Source of the DNA: Desmodus rotundus
Taxonomy: Eukaryota > Chordata > Mammalia > Chiroptera > Phyllostomidae
NCBI RefSeq assembly: GCF_022682495.2
Contig: NC_071391.1
Location: 39,160,498 to 39,224,497 of the forward strand
Direction of reading: 5' to 3'
Length of the DNA stretch: 64,000 bases
The notes under the pieces were generated by a model. It saw nothing but the letters and a program-made list of their open reading frames with translations. It had not been told where the DNA came from and ran no database searches. The position numbers and the translations under genes are program-made. Positions 12,120 to 24,903 of this stretch are shown in pieces. Each line of letters opens with the position of its first letter. The stretch's first letter is position 1.

Positions 12120-12545
12120 TAAACTGAAAAGGTGAGGGCTTCCCATTGCACTTGGACTAACATCCAAACTTCTTATCAAAGAGAGCACAAGGCCAGTCTG
12201 ATCTGATGCCTGAGGTCACGGCTCTTCCCCCTTTAACCACACCTCTAACCCACATGGGCCCTGAAGATAGAGGGCCTTTGTCCTGGCTCCTCTCCCTGTC
12301 AGGCTCTCACCCAGCTCTACACATGCTAGTCCCATTATACCCTGTAAGCATCAGATGCAATGTCTCCTCCTCCAAGAAACGTTCCCTAAATGCCCCATCT
12401 GAAAAAGGACTACCCACCCCCACTCCAACGTACACACAGCTTTTCTTTCCCTCTCTCGACTCCTAGTCCTCTCCTTCCTAGCACCTGGCCTGGGCCTCGG
12501 CCTGGGCCTCTTTGTCCTCAGATCCACTCCTCACTCTCCCCTGTG
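12120..12545 (+). repeat. L2 LINE 3' part
   Basis: 'gcttcccattgcacttggac' and 'aacatccaaacttcttatca', then 'cacaaggccagtctgatctg' and 'ctcctcctccaagaaacgtt', run in L2 order on the plus strand. The same copy seems to resume at 12935, after an insertion. Confidence 0.65.
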
Positions 12546-12554
12546 TTTCCAGCT

Positions 12555-12925
12555 ATGTATCAGCTGGTTTCTGGCTAGGTTTGGCCAATGGCAACCACTC
12601 AGGGAAACTGGAAGATGTCCTGCATCTCTCTCTGCCTTGGGAGGCATCTCTGCACCTATTGCTTTGCCTCCTTGGCTCCAGTGTCCACTGGAAAAGCCAC
12701 TGCAGTTCCAACTTCTCCACGCTGGGCTCCAGCAACTCCAGCTCTTTCCACTGTCTCTCCAGCGTAGGGTGGTGGCTGCTTTCCATTGCATCTAACATCT
12801 GGGCTGCCTCCCACACCCCTGCTTGTCTTCTCAGTTCTCAACCACCTCTGTAACCAACTCCCTGCATTAAACTCCTACTTCTAATACTCAGGTGGTTTCT
12901 GTTTTCCTGATGAGGCCTTGACTGA
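12555..12925 (+). repeat. Ancient interspersed repeat inserted in the L2
   Basis: 'ggtttggccaatggcaacca', 'tctctctctgccttgggagg', 'ctgcattaaactcctacttc' and the ending 'gaggccttgactgacacag' follow a familiar old mammalian repeat whose name I cannot assign. It separates two pieces of L2. Confidence 0.5.
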
Positions 12926-12934
12926 CACAGCTCA

Positions 12935-13085
12935 TAACTTATTTTTTAATTAATTTGTCCAATTACTTCATTATTGCCTAGACCCACTGTACACTCTGTA
13001 GGGAAGGGACGACGGTGGTCTTGTTCGCTATTACATCCCCATTGCTCAGCACAGACCCTGGGAAATAGTGAACTGAGTTCATTAA
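12935..13085 (+). repeat. L2 LINE 3' end (continuation)
   Basis: 'ccactgtacactctgtaggg', 'aagggacgac' and 'acatccccattgctcagcac' correspond to the L2 3' terminus. Probably continuous with 12120-12545 before the insertion. Confidence 0.55.
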
Positions 13086-13299
13086 TAATGGAAAGTACTT
13101 GTCAAGTGATGAAAAGAAGTAAAATTTGTATTTCCTAAGAAATCCTCAAATTTCCTCAGAGGAAATGGACATTTCATTTGGAAATGGTGTGTATTTATGC
13201 ACCTGATCCATTATAAAAACAGCAGCAAAGAGAGAGTGGTTTTTTCATCTTTTCAACCAAACAGGGGCACCAAAATGTCCTTCAAGAAATTGGTGATCA

Positions 13300-13704
<405 letters not shown>

Positions 13705-14252
13705 TCACCATGTTGGTGGGGAGAGAAGGGCCAGGTCCCCAGTCCTCGGGGTCAGCTATGTACTCGGGATGTCCCCTGACCAAACCCAGCACGCCAATTT
13801 TTAAAACTAGCTCAACAAGTAATTGGATGTGAAGAGTGTAGTAGGGCCACCTACATTTCATGAGATAGCAAGTGTTCGGAAGTCAAAGAATGAACCATCC
13901 CACTAATTGTGCCTCCATTTGCCTGACCTCAGGGAATTCGAAGCACACCGCAGCCCGGCCTTTCCCAGCTTTGTTTCCACGATGGAGAAGGGAAAGGAAA
14001 GGTCAGCACCTTCCTCGCAGATTATGAGGAGGCCATTCCAGGTGCAACAATGACCAGACCTCACTCCCACTGCACAGGGGGTTTAATGAGTAGCTTAAGG
14101 TCCCATGAGATGACAGCAGAGCCCTAGGGAACCCAAGGCTAAATTCTTCATCACATGAGACAAGGCCTTTTGCTGAAAAGAAAGAATTTGCGATCACAGT
14201 CCCACCGCCTTCCAAGCCCTCTGGCACTGGTACCAAGACACAGCAAATAAAA

Positions 14253-14791
14253 TATAGTAGTCCCCCCAGATCCAGGCGGAACACATTGCAAGACCCCCAG
14301 TGGATGCCTAAAACCCCAGATAACACTGAGCCCTATATGTATGATTTTGCCTATATATACATATCTATGGTGAAGTTTAATTGATAAATTAGGCATAGTG
14401 GGAGATGAACAATAACTAATAAAAATAGAACAATTATAATTAACATAGTGTAATAAAAGTTATGTGAATAAAAGTTATGTGAATGGCTTTATGGTCATTA
14501 TTAAGTAAAATAAGGTTCCTTGAACACTTTTCCTGCAAGACAGTCGATCTGATGACCAAGAAGGTTAAGGGACTAATGAGCAGGAAGCGTCTACACAATG
14601 AGACGCTGGACGAAGGAATGGTTCCCACCCCCTGTGGGACGGGGCAGCCTGGCTACTCAGAGGGGCATGCAATTTAAAATGTATGAATTGTTTATTTCTG
14701 GAATGTTCTATTTACTATTTCTATACCACAGTCAACCGCAGGTAACTGAAACCACAGGAAGTGAAACTGTGGATAAGAGGAGACTATAGTA
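14253..14791 (+). mobile_element. Tigger-type (pogo/TcMar) DNA transposon, nonautonomous
   Basis: About 540 bp with inverted ends: left 'tatagtagtccccccagatc', and the right end read inward 'actatagtctcctcttatcc'. Inside are 'gacccccagtggatgcctaa' and 'aaccgcaggtaactgaaacc'. TA dinucleotides lie at both edges, as expected for TcMar targets. No transposase frame. It lies in the probable AMPD3 first intron. Confidence 0.8.
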
Positions 14792-14954
14792 AAGGTTTAG
14801 AGACAGGGATACTCTTTACCTTTCACAGCCCAACGGAAAAGTCACTTCCTCAAAGAAGCTTGTCCTTATCCTGCATACTAGTTTCTTACTATCAGTGGTT
14901 GGCCTAAATCACCTGGTCGGTTCCTTTCTTCTCCGTTCTTCTGCCTTTTTTTCA

Positions 14955-15090
14955 ATACTTAGCACTTATGTACATTCTGCCTTTACACTTATTAACTCAG
15001 TTAATCCTCTTATTCCCATTCTACAGCTGAGAAAATGAAGGCACAGAGAGCACACTTGTGAGGGTCATACCTTAATAAGTGAGCAGGAAT
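14955..15090 (-). repeat. MIR SINE
   Basis: 'tattaactcagttaatcctc', 'ttattcccattctacagctg' and 'gaaggcacagagagcacact' form a reverse-strand MIR. Confidence 0.7.
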
Positions 15091-18000
15091 TTAGGCTGTT
15101 CTCACCCTTGGCTCCCCTGTCCTGTTCCTCTCTCAGTCTCTACCCAGGGCTACGTACCCAGCACCCGGTTCCATCTGTGCTCCCAACCACTATGCTGCCC
15201 TGCTTCTCTCTGTCCATCCGGGCATCAAGGCAGGTGTCCCCACTGTCCCCAGCATCACACTTACGGCATCAGTGAATACTGCATCCTCTCAACCACCAGC
15301 TCTGGTAGGAGAGTTCCCTGTCCACTTTTTACCGCGGTTTCTTTAGGGAAGGATTAAAGAGAGAAGTGGTTTTGTCAGCCCAACAGATAAGGAGGAAGGT
15401 TGGATAGAGGCCAGTTGCTGTCTGGCAGGAAGAGGAAGCAATTACGGAGGAGGAGGGACTCATGGAGCCACCCTGGGACAGACACTCTCTGCCTCCCACC
15501 ATTTTCTCAGCTGTGAGATAAAGGGACTAGGCTAAGTGGTCCCTGAGGCCTCTCAGTTCAAAGTGCCATAATTCTGGGGGCCAGAGAGGCTTCCAATGCC
15601 CGGGAGGCTTGCTGCTCAGGTCCTCTCTGCAGCACGTGGGTCTAATTCATCACACAGACAGGAAGGAGGAAAGAGGCCAGTGACAGGCAGGCGAAGAACA
15701 TCTGTGGGCCCATCAACTGTGAAACCAATTTCTCCCTTCCATCCCCACCAGGACCCTGCCTTTCCTGGGCCTCTCTCACTCTCAGGGGGTTGAGGGGGAG
15801 GGAGCTGGTTCGGACAGAGGCAACCTCGACACGCAACCGTGCTAGTCTGTGGTGGCAGAGACCACGACAACACCAAGGCCTGGCCTGAAAAGAGGAAGAG
15901 GAACAGAGCTGCCTGGAGATCCTCACATCCCGATAGCAGAGAGAAGGGGAAGCTGGAAACCGTCAGAGCAGAGGCTGGGAGAAGAAGGTGACAGGAGAGA
16001 AATGGAGAGAAAGACAGAGAACTAGATCCAGGAGGAGCTGTTTGCCCGAACAAATCTGGACCTTCACCTGGCAACTCTAAGGCCACAGGTCAAGGGCAAC
16101 ATTCCAAAACCTCACATCTATCTCAGAAGTAAACATCCAATAGGCCCCAGGCAAGGAGCAGCCAATGCCAGGAAGCAGCCATACCATTTAACATTTTCTA
16201 GAAGTTGCCTCTAAGAAAAGAAACTGAAGGAAGGAAAAGGCACAATGATATTTGCATGCATAGCTTTAAAATGTCCAAATTAGAGCACACCCACTTGAAA
16301 AAAATCGTTAAGCCGCCAAAATCATCATCAGGAGGTCAGTGCAGCCACATAAAATATCTTACGAAATAACAGTGAGTAAAAAATGAGTAAATAAAGCTGT
16401 ATCCACACTTTGATCACAATGATATGAAAATGTGTCCCTTTGTGCACAAGGGCTGTAAGAGGGACACACGCTCAAATGGCAGGACTGCCCGTGTGAGAGG
16501 CGGCATCTGATCTGGATCATTACTGCTGTGATAATGTCACTTTAACAAATACAGAGGAGGTAGAAAGGCATTGAAGAGACGGAAGAGTTTACAAAAAGAG
16601 AGAAACAAAGAAAAACAGATCAAACTTCAACATCCCAGGTTTTGGCAGTTACCACCACCTAACCCACCCCACAGAGAGACAGCGCAAAGGGAATCACACC
16701 GTTGAGACCTATCTCTGCATTAGCTCTTGCCCTGGACAGAAGCTGCCTCCCACCACATTCCTATCCCCTATGCTTTACCCCCACAAACACACATAAGCCA
16801 CACACCCCAGATCCCCTCAGAAACAGGCATTTGAGGGGTCCTTTGTGTCTGAGGGCTCTCATGCCAAATCTTGCCATATTCTTCCATGAAGTATTTTTAG
16901 CTTGATCAAGTCAACTAAACGTACTTTTCAGAATGCACCTTTCTACAAAAGATCTCCTTCTTTCTTTCACTTAAATAGCTTCAATCAGCCTTTGTCAAAC
17001 TGGGTCCCCTAAGAAGTCGATACCTATTGCTGGTAAAACAAGTCCCCTAGTCAATTATTAGGGAGATGCTGCATTCCATCGCCCCTCAACCCAGATTCAC
17101 AGGGCGCATCAAAAACTCAAGGGTCACAGAGTAGCATTTCCCCACAGAGCCACCCCCTGCCCCATTTTTTTAAAACAGAACCCCTATGAATCTCCTGCAG
17201 AGCTACTACCAATGTCTTAAGTAATTAGTGGAGGCTTCGTTCCATGCCCTACTATGAACCAAGTAACCCAGAAGGGGTGCTGGGCTAAGTCAGTGGGTCT
17301 CAGAAACCTCCTGTATACCTGCTGTCTTCCGGACAGCCTGGGCAGACAGTTCCCACCTGCCAACTCCTCCCTCCACTTCTTGTCTCTCTTCTCAGACCTA
17401 CACAGGCAAGGCTACAGGCGGAAGAAAGCCCATTCTGCAGATGCAAAGTAGGGCTTCGGCTCCAGCTGCTTGTTCAAGCCTGATTTTCAACTTTATTGGC
17501 TAGAGCCAGCAAGCTTGGGAGGCTTAACTGTGAATTCACCAGCACTGGCTAGTGATACAGCTTATCTCACCATTACATACAACACCCTCCAGGGAGCCTG
17601 CAGAAGTGTCCCAAAGGCAGAAAGTTGTAAAATTGCCACCAATTTCAACAAACAAAAACTGTGGCACCACAGCCCCTTCAGAAAGGAAGCACAGCGTCAC
17701 TTAAATCCACCCCCCTTACATAGATGAAGCTGGTCCCTGCTCTTGCCAGACTCCCATCGTCAGAACCCACAACACAGACCTGATCCTAGCACTGGAGTCT
17801 CCATGGCTGCTCCTGAGGATGCCACACAGGTGACGCACACAGGCCAGGGCTGGGAGCTGCCCAGGAGGCTGAGCTGAGTCAATGCAAGCGCAGCTAGCTG
17901 GGTCCTATCTGCCGTTGCCAGGGTGGGAGGTCTCTGCTTTGCATATCTGTGAGCAGCCTTGAGCAAGAGCAGGAAAAGTCTGGGCTGGAAATTCTCCCAT

Positions 18001-18570
18001 GAATATAAAGCAGAAGTGGAAAATTTCCAAGAGTCCTAAAGGGCTCAGGTCATGCAATTATCCACGGCTGCTATATCTGAATGCAGTGTCCTCGCCCTGT
18101 CCACAGCGCACTCCAAAGCAAGAAGCTGAAACCACGGCTGCCCCAACGCAACAGCACGCCCAGCCTTCCTGATTAACCCCAGAAGAAGCACAGCCTCTGT
18201 CTAACATCCAGACCCTTCCAGAAAGGTAAGCAGTAATGTGCAGTACCATCCTTTGCTTCCTCCCCTCAGAAGGCCCCCCCAAAACAACCCATCCGAGAGC
18301 ATGCCAGGACTGGCAGGGGGGCTCTGAGCCCAGTTGCCCCTAAGAGCTCCACCCCCCTCCTCTTCTAAAAGTGGGAAGGTCTATGAACTGCTCCCTCCTT
18401 TCCCAGGAAAGGACAGAGACTCAGAAAGAGGGGAAACTGAGGCAGGAGCAAGCCAGGATGAAAAGCTGGCATACCTTGTTCCACGCCTTCCTTTCTTCCC
18501 TCGAGGAACCTGGGCATCACCGGTGACTGGGCAGCCTGACAAACTACCAGAGTGTGATGGCGCGCACGTA

Positions 18571-18603
18571 CCCACCCACACACCCACACACACACACACA
18601 CAA
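18571..18603 (+). repeat. (AC)n-rich microsatellite
   Basis: A CCCACA-like run grading into pure (CA)n at the right end. Confidence 0.9.
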
Positions 18604-20344
18604 AATATGTCTTGCCTCACCCACTTGAGCCCATCCTCCCCACCCTCTCCTTACGGCCGCTCACGGTGTCCACGTGGGCCTCCAGCTCTGAGAAGCCTCC
18701 TGAGCCCTGGCTGGACTCAGTCACCCTGCCACCAGCAGCTGCCGCTCCCACTGGGGAAGGTGGGGCTGCCTCCAGTGACCCACGGAAGAAGTCCTCTAAA
18801 TGCAAGCAGGGTCAATTAAAGCAGGATCACAGGGTGCAAAGCTCTACTCTTCATCCACCCTTTAGGAGAAGGACAGTCCTGTGTGGGCAGGCTCAGAACA
18901 GACGCACAGCCTCCCAGTGACCTGGACAAGTGGTGTGGGTCTGGGAAATAACCGTGAGCAAAATGGCTATTTCTGTGGTGCTGTTGAAACCCTGGGGAGA
19001 AGAGCCCAGAAAAGATGGGTCAGTTGTTTACTGCGAGGCTGGCTCTAGCCCTCATTTGGGCCCGAGTGACCTTCTCATGTCCAATCGTGAGGTTGTGCCT
19101 TCCCGAGCCCACATAATAATTTCTGTGTGTACAGAGCAGGATTGCATGGTTGACACACGATCCCTGGGCCACGGCTGGGCTTTAGCTACCCAGAGATTAC
19201 AACCCACCTGTTCTCGCAGCTGTTTCATAAACAGCGCAACCGGCAGGCTATAAGCAACCCAGAGGGAAGGTAGTATGTATTCATTAAATAATTAAATTAC
19301 TTGAATCATAGAGAAAAAAATTGAAGCCCATAGTACTGTTCTGCCAGATGGGAGAAAGGGCATATGATTCCTTCTGCTGGTGTGTTTGGGGGAGAGGAGG
19401 GGTTTGAGGGGCCACTGCCATGGGAGCATCCTAGACCATGCCTCTGAGAAACTACCTGGATTCAACACATTCAGGGAATTTCATTCTGCACCTTGAACCA
19501 GACCATGGACAGCCTCAGTCTAAATATGCACTTTCCAAAATGTAGTCTGTAGAACATAAGACTTAGAAAATACTGCATATTAGAGTCTCTTAGGGGAATT
19601 CATGCACAATTCCTACTAGCAGATTCTAAATACCCGTGAAGTCCTGCAGTGAAGAATAAGTCTTGAATTAACTTTGTTTAACTCAACAGACTTATTTGAC
19701 TCTCCCACCACTGCCACCGAAGGAAAAAAACACCTATTAATATCCCATGGCCTGGGCTTTGGAAAATGCCTTCCACTATGTGCCTTCGTTTCCAACTTAG
19801 AGAAAGCTGCCTTCGTGGGGCCCAGCTACGGGAGTGAGACCCACGCCATCAGGTCCAGATGGAGAGATGCCGCACCCCTGCTAGCATGACACAGGTTGGG
19901 ACCATTGGCAAGGGTCCCACTGGAGCCAAAGGGATTCAAGGCCCTCCCCAACAGTGGCAGTTTAAGAGGAAACTGCGGCTCTGTCTCAGGAGGGCAAGCC
20001 TCGCTTAGGACCTCACACTTTCCTTTGAGCCCTAATGTGTCCAGGCCTTGAGCCTCGGGGCCTAGATGACTCCTTGGACTGAGAAGCACTGGTCCCACGC
20101 TCAAAGCCCTATTCCCTTCTGAAGAAACCTTAAGACAATCTATAATAACCAGGCCCAGGACTTGTATCTCCTGCCCAGGACACCAGAGTACATTCTCTTT
20201 TATCATTTACATGCCCAACACCCCAAAACAGAAAAGGCTGGAATCAAATTATGTCCTATCAAGAAAAGTATGTCCCCTGCCAAAAGGATGCTGTTTCATG
20301 TACTGAGGTGTGCATGACTCAATGGGAGTTGGGCAAAGGGGCTT

Positions 20345-20440
20345 CCCCTGCTAAATATCAGCTCCACTGTGTCCCCTGCCTGGAATATAGTAGGCATCAG
20401 TAAATACTTGATGAATGGGGACATAAAATAACGAAGGTGT
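20345..20440 (+). repeat. L2 or MIR 3' tail fragment
   Basis: 'ctgcctggaatatagtaggc' and 'atcagtaaatacttgatgaa' match the shared terminal motif of L2 and MIR elements. Too short to decide between them. Confidence 0.45.
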
Positions 20441-20489
20441 CAATGAGCTAATGATTAACCTACTTAGAGCATGCTCAGAGTCAGTACTA

Positions 20490-20750
20490 TGTGTGGTTAA
20501 AAATATGGACTCTAGCCAGACTACTTAGGTTTGAATCCTGTTCCACCGCCTAGTTGCATGACCTTGGGCAAGTGACTAAACTTCTCTGGCTCAGTTCTAT
20601 TCCTTATAAAGTGGGATTAATAATAGTACTGACCTCATACGTTGCCATGACAATCAAATTAGTTAGCATATGTAAAGTGCTTAGAATAGTACTTGGCACA
20701 ACGTACGTGCTTTATAAGAATCATCTAGCAACATCACTGTCATCATGAGA
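20490..20750 (+). repeat. MIR SINE, nearly full length
   Basis: Forward MIR: 'aatatggactctagccagac', 'gcatgaccttgggcaagtga', 'ataaagtgggattaataata', 'tagcatatgtaaagtgctta' and 'gaatagtacttggcacaacg' occur in order. Confidence 0.9.
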
Positions 20751-22039
20751 TCAGGTGTGAGGGAGTCCAGCTGAGGAAATAACCACGGATTTTTATCTAG
20801 ACCCTGAATCCTTTTATTCAACAATGTTTATGGAGTACTATTGTGTGCCAGGTTCTCTCTCAAACTCTTACTTGGGGGCAAGGAAAAGGAAACCATGGTT
20901 AAATGTGACACTAGATCAGGAGAAATAGCCTTCTTCCCAATGAATGATACTTCTTGCTGAGTGTGCACGGCCAGCACTCCAGCCGTGAGCCCATCCTCTT
21001 ATGCCCCAGCCTCTCATATATCATAGCCCAAAGCCATGGCCTCCTGTCCAGATATGCAGCAAGCATACAGAAGGACTAAGAAGTGAATACATTTGGTGGA
21101 AGAACCAGGAAGGCCACTGAGTAGCTTTAGGAAAGAAAAGGTGTCTTCCTGCTTTTCTCTAAGGCTACTTTTTATGTTCCCATCATATTTTCAAGATATA
21201 GGATTGATTCTGAGGCCAGTTGAAGATTAGTTCACCTAGTGTGAAGACAAAAGAAATGGGCCTCATCTTGTGCCATTTCTTGACTTGGTTGAGAGCCACT
21301 CACCCCTTACCCAGGATCTCAGAAGGACTGAGATGGGACAAAAGGTGGGGCTGAGAGGCCCAAGAATCTTCCAGCAACCCACCTATGCAAGCCCCATGAT
21401 TCTCAGACTGGGCAACCCCCTACCATCATCTTCAGAGCAAGCCAGCCCCTCGGAGTCGCAGCCAGGCGAGGCTCACCACCCCACACCTGCTGTCAGCACT
21501 CAGGTGAGAGATGACAGGGCTCTGTCTGCCTGGTCCCAGGGCTTGAAGACCCCTCACCATTAATGCTTCAAAGCCAGGGGAGGAATTTCTCCTATGAGGG
21601 CTCCAGTTGCAGCCAGCTTTTCCCTGAATATGGTCAAATGTTGGTCGCCACATCCAGGGGGATAGCCAACAAGAGCTCAGGACCATGCTAAAATTCCTCC
21701 TAGTGCTTCCCCCTAGCTCCTTTGGTAATTTGTTATCACCAAGCTTCCAGGCACACACAAGGACCTAAGAGCCCGGGAAAATGACACTGGTTAGTGCAAG
21801 CCTCTCCTACTCCAGGGCCTCTCAAAACTCACCCCAGAGCCTTTTGCCAGCCAAGACAAGCCATTAGCAGCTCCCCTGGCAAAGCACCTAGCAAGTTCAA
21901 GGGCAGAAAGCAGACTGCCAGAGCAGCACACCTCCTCTGCCAGGAGGAGCCAAAGAGGTAAGGATGAAGGCCTCAACCGACCCCATCACCCTGTTATCCT
22001 GTCCTTCCCCCTGCCTCCAGGTGGAAGTCCACCTCAGCA

Positions 22040-23060
22040 GTAAGCATCCGGCCAGTCCTCGGGCGCCACTTCCCGGCGCTTAAGAGGCCGCAAATCCAGT
22101 TTAGGCCACCAGAGAGCTGAGATGCGGCGGCTCACCTGAGGCCTCAGGAGCCCGGGCCAACGCAGAGACCAGGGTAGGAGCACAAGCAAGGGCCCGGGCA
22201 GGGGAGGGGCCCAGGGTCGGCGGCCGCACTCGCGCCTCCGCCTCGGTGACCTGGGAAGCCCAGAGTCCTGGTCCCTACCCCAAGGCGCTCCGACTCCCGC
22301 CCCGGGCGGCAGGGGCCGCGGGGCTCAGGACCCAAGGTCAGCAGCGCAGCATCGCGCGCACTCACCGGGTTCGGGGCACAGGGCCCTGCTGTGGACCGAC
22401 AGGGGGCGGCCCGCAGGGCTGGAAGCAGGTGGCAACCATAGGCAGAGCGCACGGTAAGCGACTAGTAGAGGGCTGCCCCGCACTGCAGCCAGCTGGGCGT
22501 GAACCCGGCCAGGCGGCGCCCCCGCCCACCCTCGGCAGGAGCCGGCTGTGCAGCCGACACTGGCGAGGGCCGAGCGTTCCCAGGCTACACCGCTGCGGAT
22601 CCTCGGCCCCAGAGCCCCGGGCCCGCCCCGAGGGAGGAGGAGAGCCGTCTCCGCAGGGAAGAAGCGTCCTCGGTCCCTGCCTTATTACCTGGGCAAGGAG
22701 AGGAGGAGAGGCGAGGGACCAGCAGCGAGAGGCCGCGGGCCGCCACCAACACGCAGGTCAGTCCTGCGCGCCGCCGGCCAACCAGGCCTGCCCGCCTCCA
22801 CCTGAGCACCGGGCCGCGCTGCTGCGGGAAACTTGAGAGCCAGGGGCTGCTCTGTCCTTCGGCCGGCCGGCCAGAGCGCGCGGGCTTCAGCCAGGGTCAG
22901 ACTGCAGCCAAGCTCCCCGGACCTCGCCTCCGCTGCCAGCCACCGGCCCCGAGGACGCTCCCCGCCGGTGCGGATGTGCCCGAACCTCCCCTCCCGCCGC
23001 GACTTTTCCCAAGGTGAGGTTCTGAGGTCACGACCGTCAAACAGGTGACTTACTTGCTGT
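22040..23060 (-). promoter_or_regulatory. AMPD3: CpG island, probable AMPD3 promoter and first exon region
   Basis: The block is strongly GC-rich with dense CpG, in contrast to its AT-richer flanks, and lies 8.4-9.4 kb upstream of the first coding exon. Three minus-strand donors stand out: CAG|GTGAGC at 22136/22135, CCG|GTGAGT at 22366/22365 and CAA|GTAAGT at 23054/23053. Any of them could end a noncoding first exon. Joining 23054 to the first coding exon puts the upstream minus-strand frame out of phase, which favours a noncoding role for that exon. Plus-strand donors also exist (CACG|GTAAGC near 22453, CAG|GTCAGT near 22757, AAG|GTGAGG near 23013), so divergent antisense transcription is possible. 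No TATA box was seen. The open frames across the island are attributed to the shortage of stop codons in GC-rich DNA. Confidence 0.7.
22499..23017 (+). other. Open frame across the CpG island, probably not coding
   Basis: A 172-codon plus-strand frame with ATG, rich in Arg, Pro, Ala and Gly. It has no recognisable domain, and its composition is what a CpG island gives by chance. It ends beside a plus-strand AAG|GTGAGG. Kept only because it could lie in a divergent transcript from the AMPD3 promoter. Confidence 0.15.
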
Positions 23061-23885
23061 AGCTGAACGCACTCGCAGGCACAGGTTTTTCTCCGGGTCT
23101 CGCGACTGGCTTCCTTGTTCCCACAGCCAGTGAGTGCTCTGTAACTCCCTTACTCGCCTCTTCCCTGTGTCTGAACCTGCTGACCACGCCTTCCTTGAAT
23201 GCTCCGAGTACAGTTTTCAGAGTTGGCGCCACCTCTCCTCTCTTGAAATGTGGCAGGTACCTCCACTAGAAGGTTTTGATTGTGGCGTTCACCCGCGGCC
23301 CCACAGCCGCCTGCCTCCTCTCATCCACTGGCCCACTCTGGGGGTCTCACCCACCTCCATGGTTTTAACAACCTTCTGCCTGCTAACAATTCTTGAACCT
23401 CATCTCCAGCCCTGAATGCTCCAGAGCTGCAGATGGTGTATCCAACTTCCTGGGACACGTCTCCACGTAGAGGTTCTTAAGCGCAGGAAAACGTAACCAA
23501 ACTCCAACTCCTCGTTTCCCCCCAGGAGCGCGCCAGCCTTCGTGGATGACAGCACCGGCACCTCTCCCCCAGCCAACCCTTGGGAGACGTTTTGACTTTC
23601 TCCTCTTCATCTCTCACACCAAATTCGTCCCCGAGGGAGAAATAAAACTATTCATTAGTGAGTCCCCGCTTTGTGTCCTCACTGTGCCAGCTGCTTTCAT
23701 AGTTGTCTCATTTAAGCACCAGTTTTATTCTTTTTACCCGTAGCTTGATATTTACAACTTGTTTCTAAATAATTTGCACGTGCAACTCTATTAATATATT
23801 ATAAAGCACACTAAAAAACATTTAAAGGATGTGGTGAAGATGAAACAATTTTAAATTATGTACTTCATTTTTTAAATCCTCAACT

Positions 23886-24090
23886 GAGGATATGATTATT
23901 CATTTGAGAGAGAGGAAGAGAGAGACGGAATCATCGACGTGTTGCTTCTCCGAAGCACCCTGACGTGGGGGTGGTGGGGTAATCTAACCGCAATCTAGGT
24001 GTGAGCCCTGGTGGGTAATCAGTAATCGAACCCACAACCCCTTGGTGCCCAGAAAGATGCGCCAACTAGCTGAGCCACCTGGCCAGGACT
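23886..24090 (-). mobile_element. VES-type bat SINE (copy 1)
   Basis: The reverse complement gives 'agtcctggccaggtggctca' at the head, a tRNA-like region, then the 'gagagagaggaagagagaga' tail complement. Diverged from the copy at 57485. VES SINEs are known from bats. Confidence 0.8.
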
Positions 24091-24283
24091 AAATTATTTC
24101 ATGTTTAACGAATGGTACAATATACCTTTTTCTTTTCACTTCAGAGTTATTAGCAAACATATGTTTGATGAGAGCACCATGATTTAAAATGGGATTAATA
24201 AATCAGTTTAATATTTTATGAGACTAGAAAGTATGCTTTTAAGTCCAGTTAATGTCAATACTTGGTCCTAATGGCTGTTAATG

Positions 24284-24301
24284 AAAAAAAAAAAAAAAAA
24301 A
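24284..24301 (+). repeat. Poly-A run
   Basis: Eighteen A. No identifiable retroposed body ends here on the plus strand. Confidence 0.8.
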
Positions 24302-24388
24302 CCTCAGAAAGAAATAGACCCAAATAGAAGAATTCTGTCTTTGACTGCACTTATTAAATCACAGTTCTCACTGTTTAAATCGCATCTA

Positions 24389-24604
24389 TCCATGTGAAAT
24401 TCTACCAGAAAACTCCTTTGTCCATGAAGCCGACATCTTCAATGAGGTTTTCATCAGTTGTTCTTGCAAATATTTTTGACAATGGGATTTTTTTAATTCT
24501 TGAAAGTCTTCATTTGAAAGATCGTAAAATTGGTTCAGAAGTATACTTCTTAATTTTGAAGACGTGGCTATGACAGTCTTGGAGGCGACACTGACATGCT
24601 TCAT
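24389..24604 (-). other. Unrecognised 72-codon open frame
   Basis: Starts at a true ATG (24604-24602) and ends at TAG. It reads MKHVSVASKTVIATSSKLRS at the start and has a charged middle with LSNEDFQELKKSHCQKYLQE, which looks like helical protein rather than noise. No domain was recognised. It lies between a VES SINE and the L1 block. It could be a fragment of an old processed pseudogene or transposon. Confidence that it is a functional gene is low. Confidence 0.2.
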
Positions 24605-24735
24605 TGTGGCATTAAAATTACATGATATTGGTCACAGGTCCAAACATCAATTTCAAAGTGCTTTCCCCCAAACAGGATTCCTTTAAAGCAAAGTTACATT
24701 CGCTGCTAAAATACTAACTTTGCCCGACGGGTATT

Positions 24736-24755
24736 GTATGTGTGTGTGTGTGTGC
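24736..24755 (+). repeat. (TG)n microsatellite
   Basis: About nine TG units. Confidence 0.9.
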
Positions 24756-24903
24756 ACGTGTGACAGTCACAAGAGCCAGCACGCCAGAGGTCAGCACATT
24801 TGGAACACTTGTTCTTCTGTTAAAGAAACACATGTGTTGATTTTACAAGTTTTAAGTCTTTTGCCTTGAGATAATCAGTAAATCTTTGAATAATATAAAA
24901 CCT

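Noticed and set aside
18571..18603. Regularly spaced CCCACA repeats as a CRISPR-like or regulatory array
   Set aside because: It is an ordinary CA-rich microsatellite in a eukaryotic intron.
22144..22452. Minus-strand 102-codon frame in the CpG island as an AMPD3 N-terminal extension
   Set aside because: Its composition is typical of CpG-island noise and I could not show that it joins the first coding exon in phase.
23050..23232. Minus-strand ATG frame ending at the GTAAGT donor as an alternative AMPD3 N-terminus
   Set aside because: The exon would end with two bases of a codon, while the first coding exon needs one base before CCGAG; the phase does not fit.
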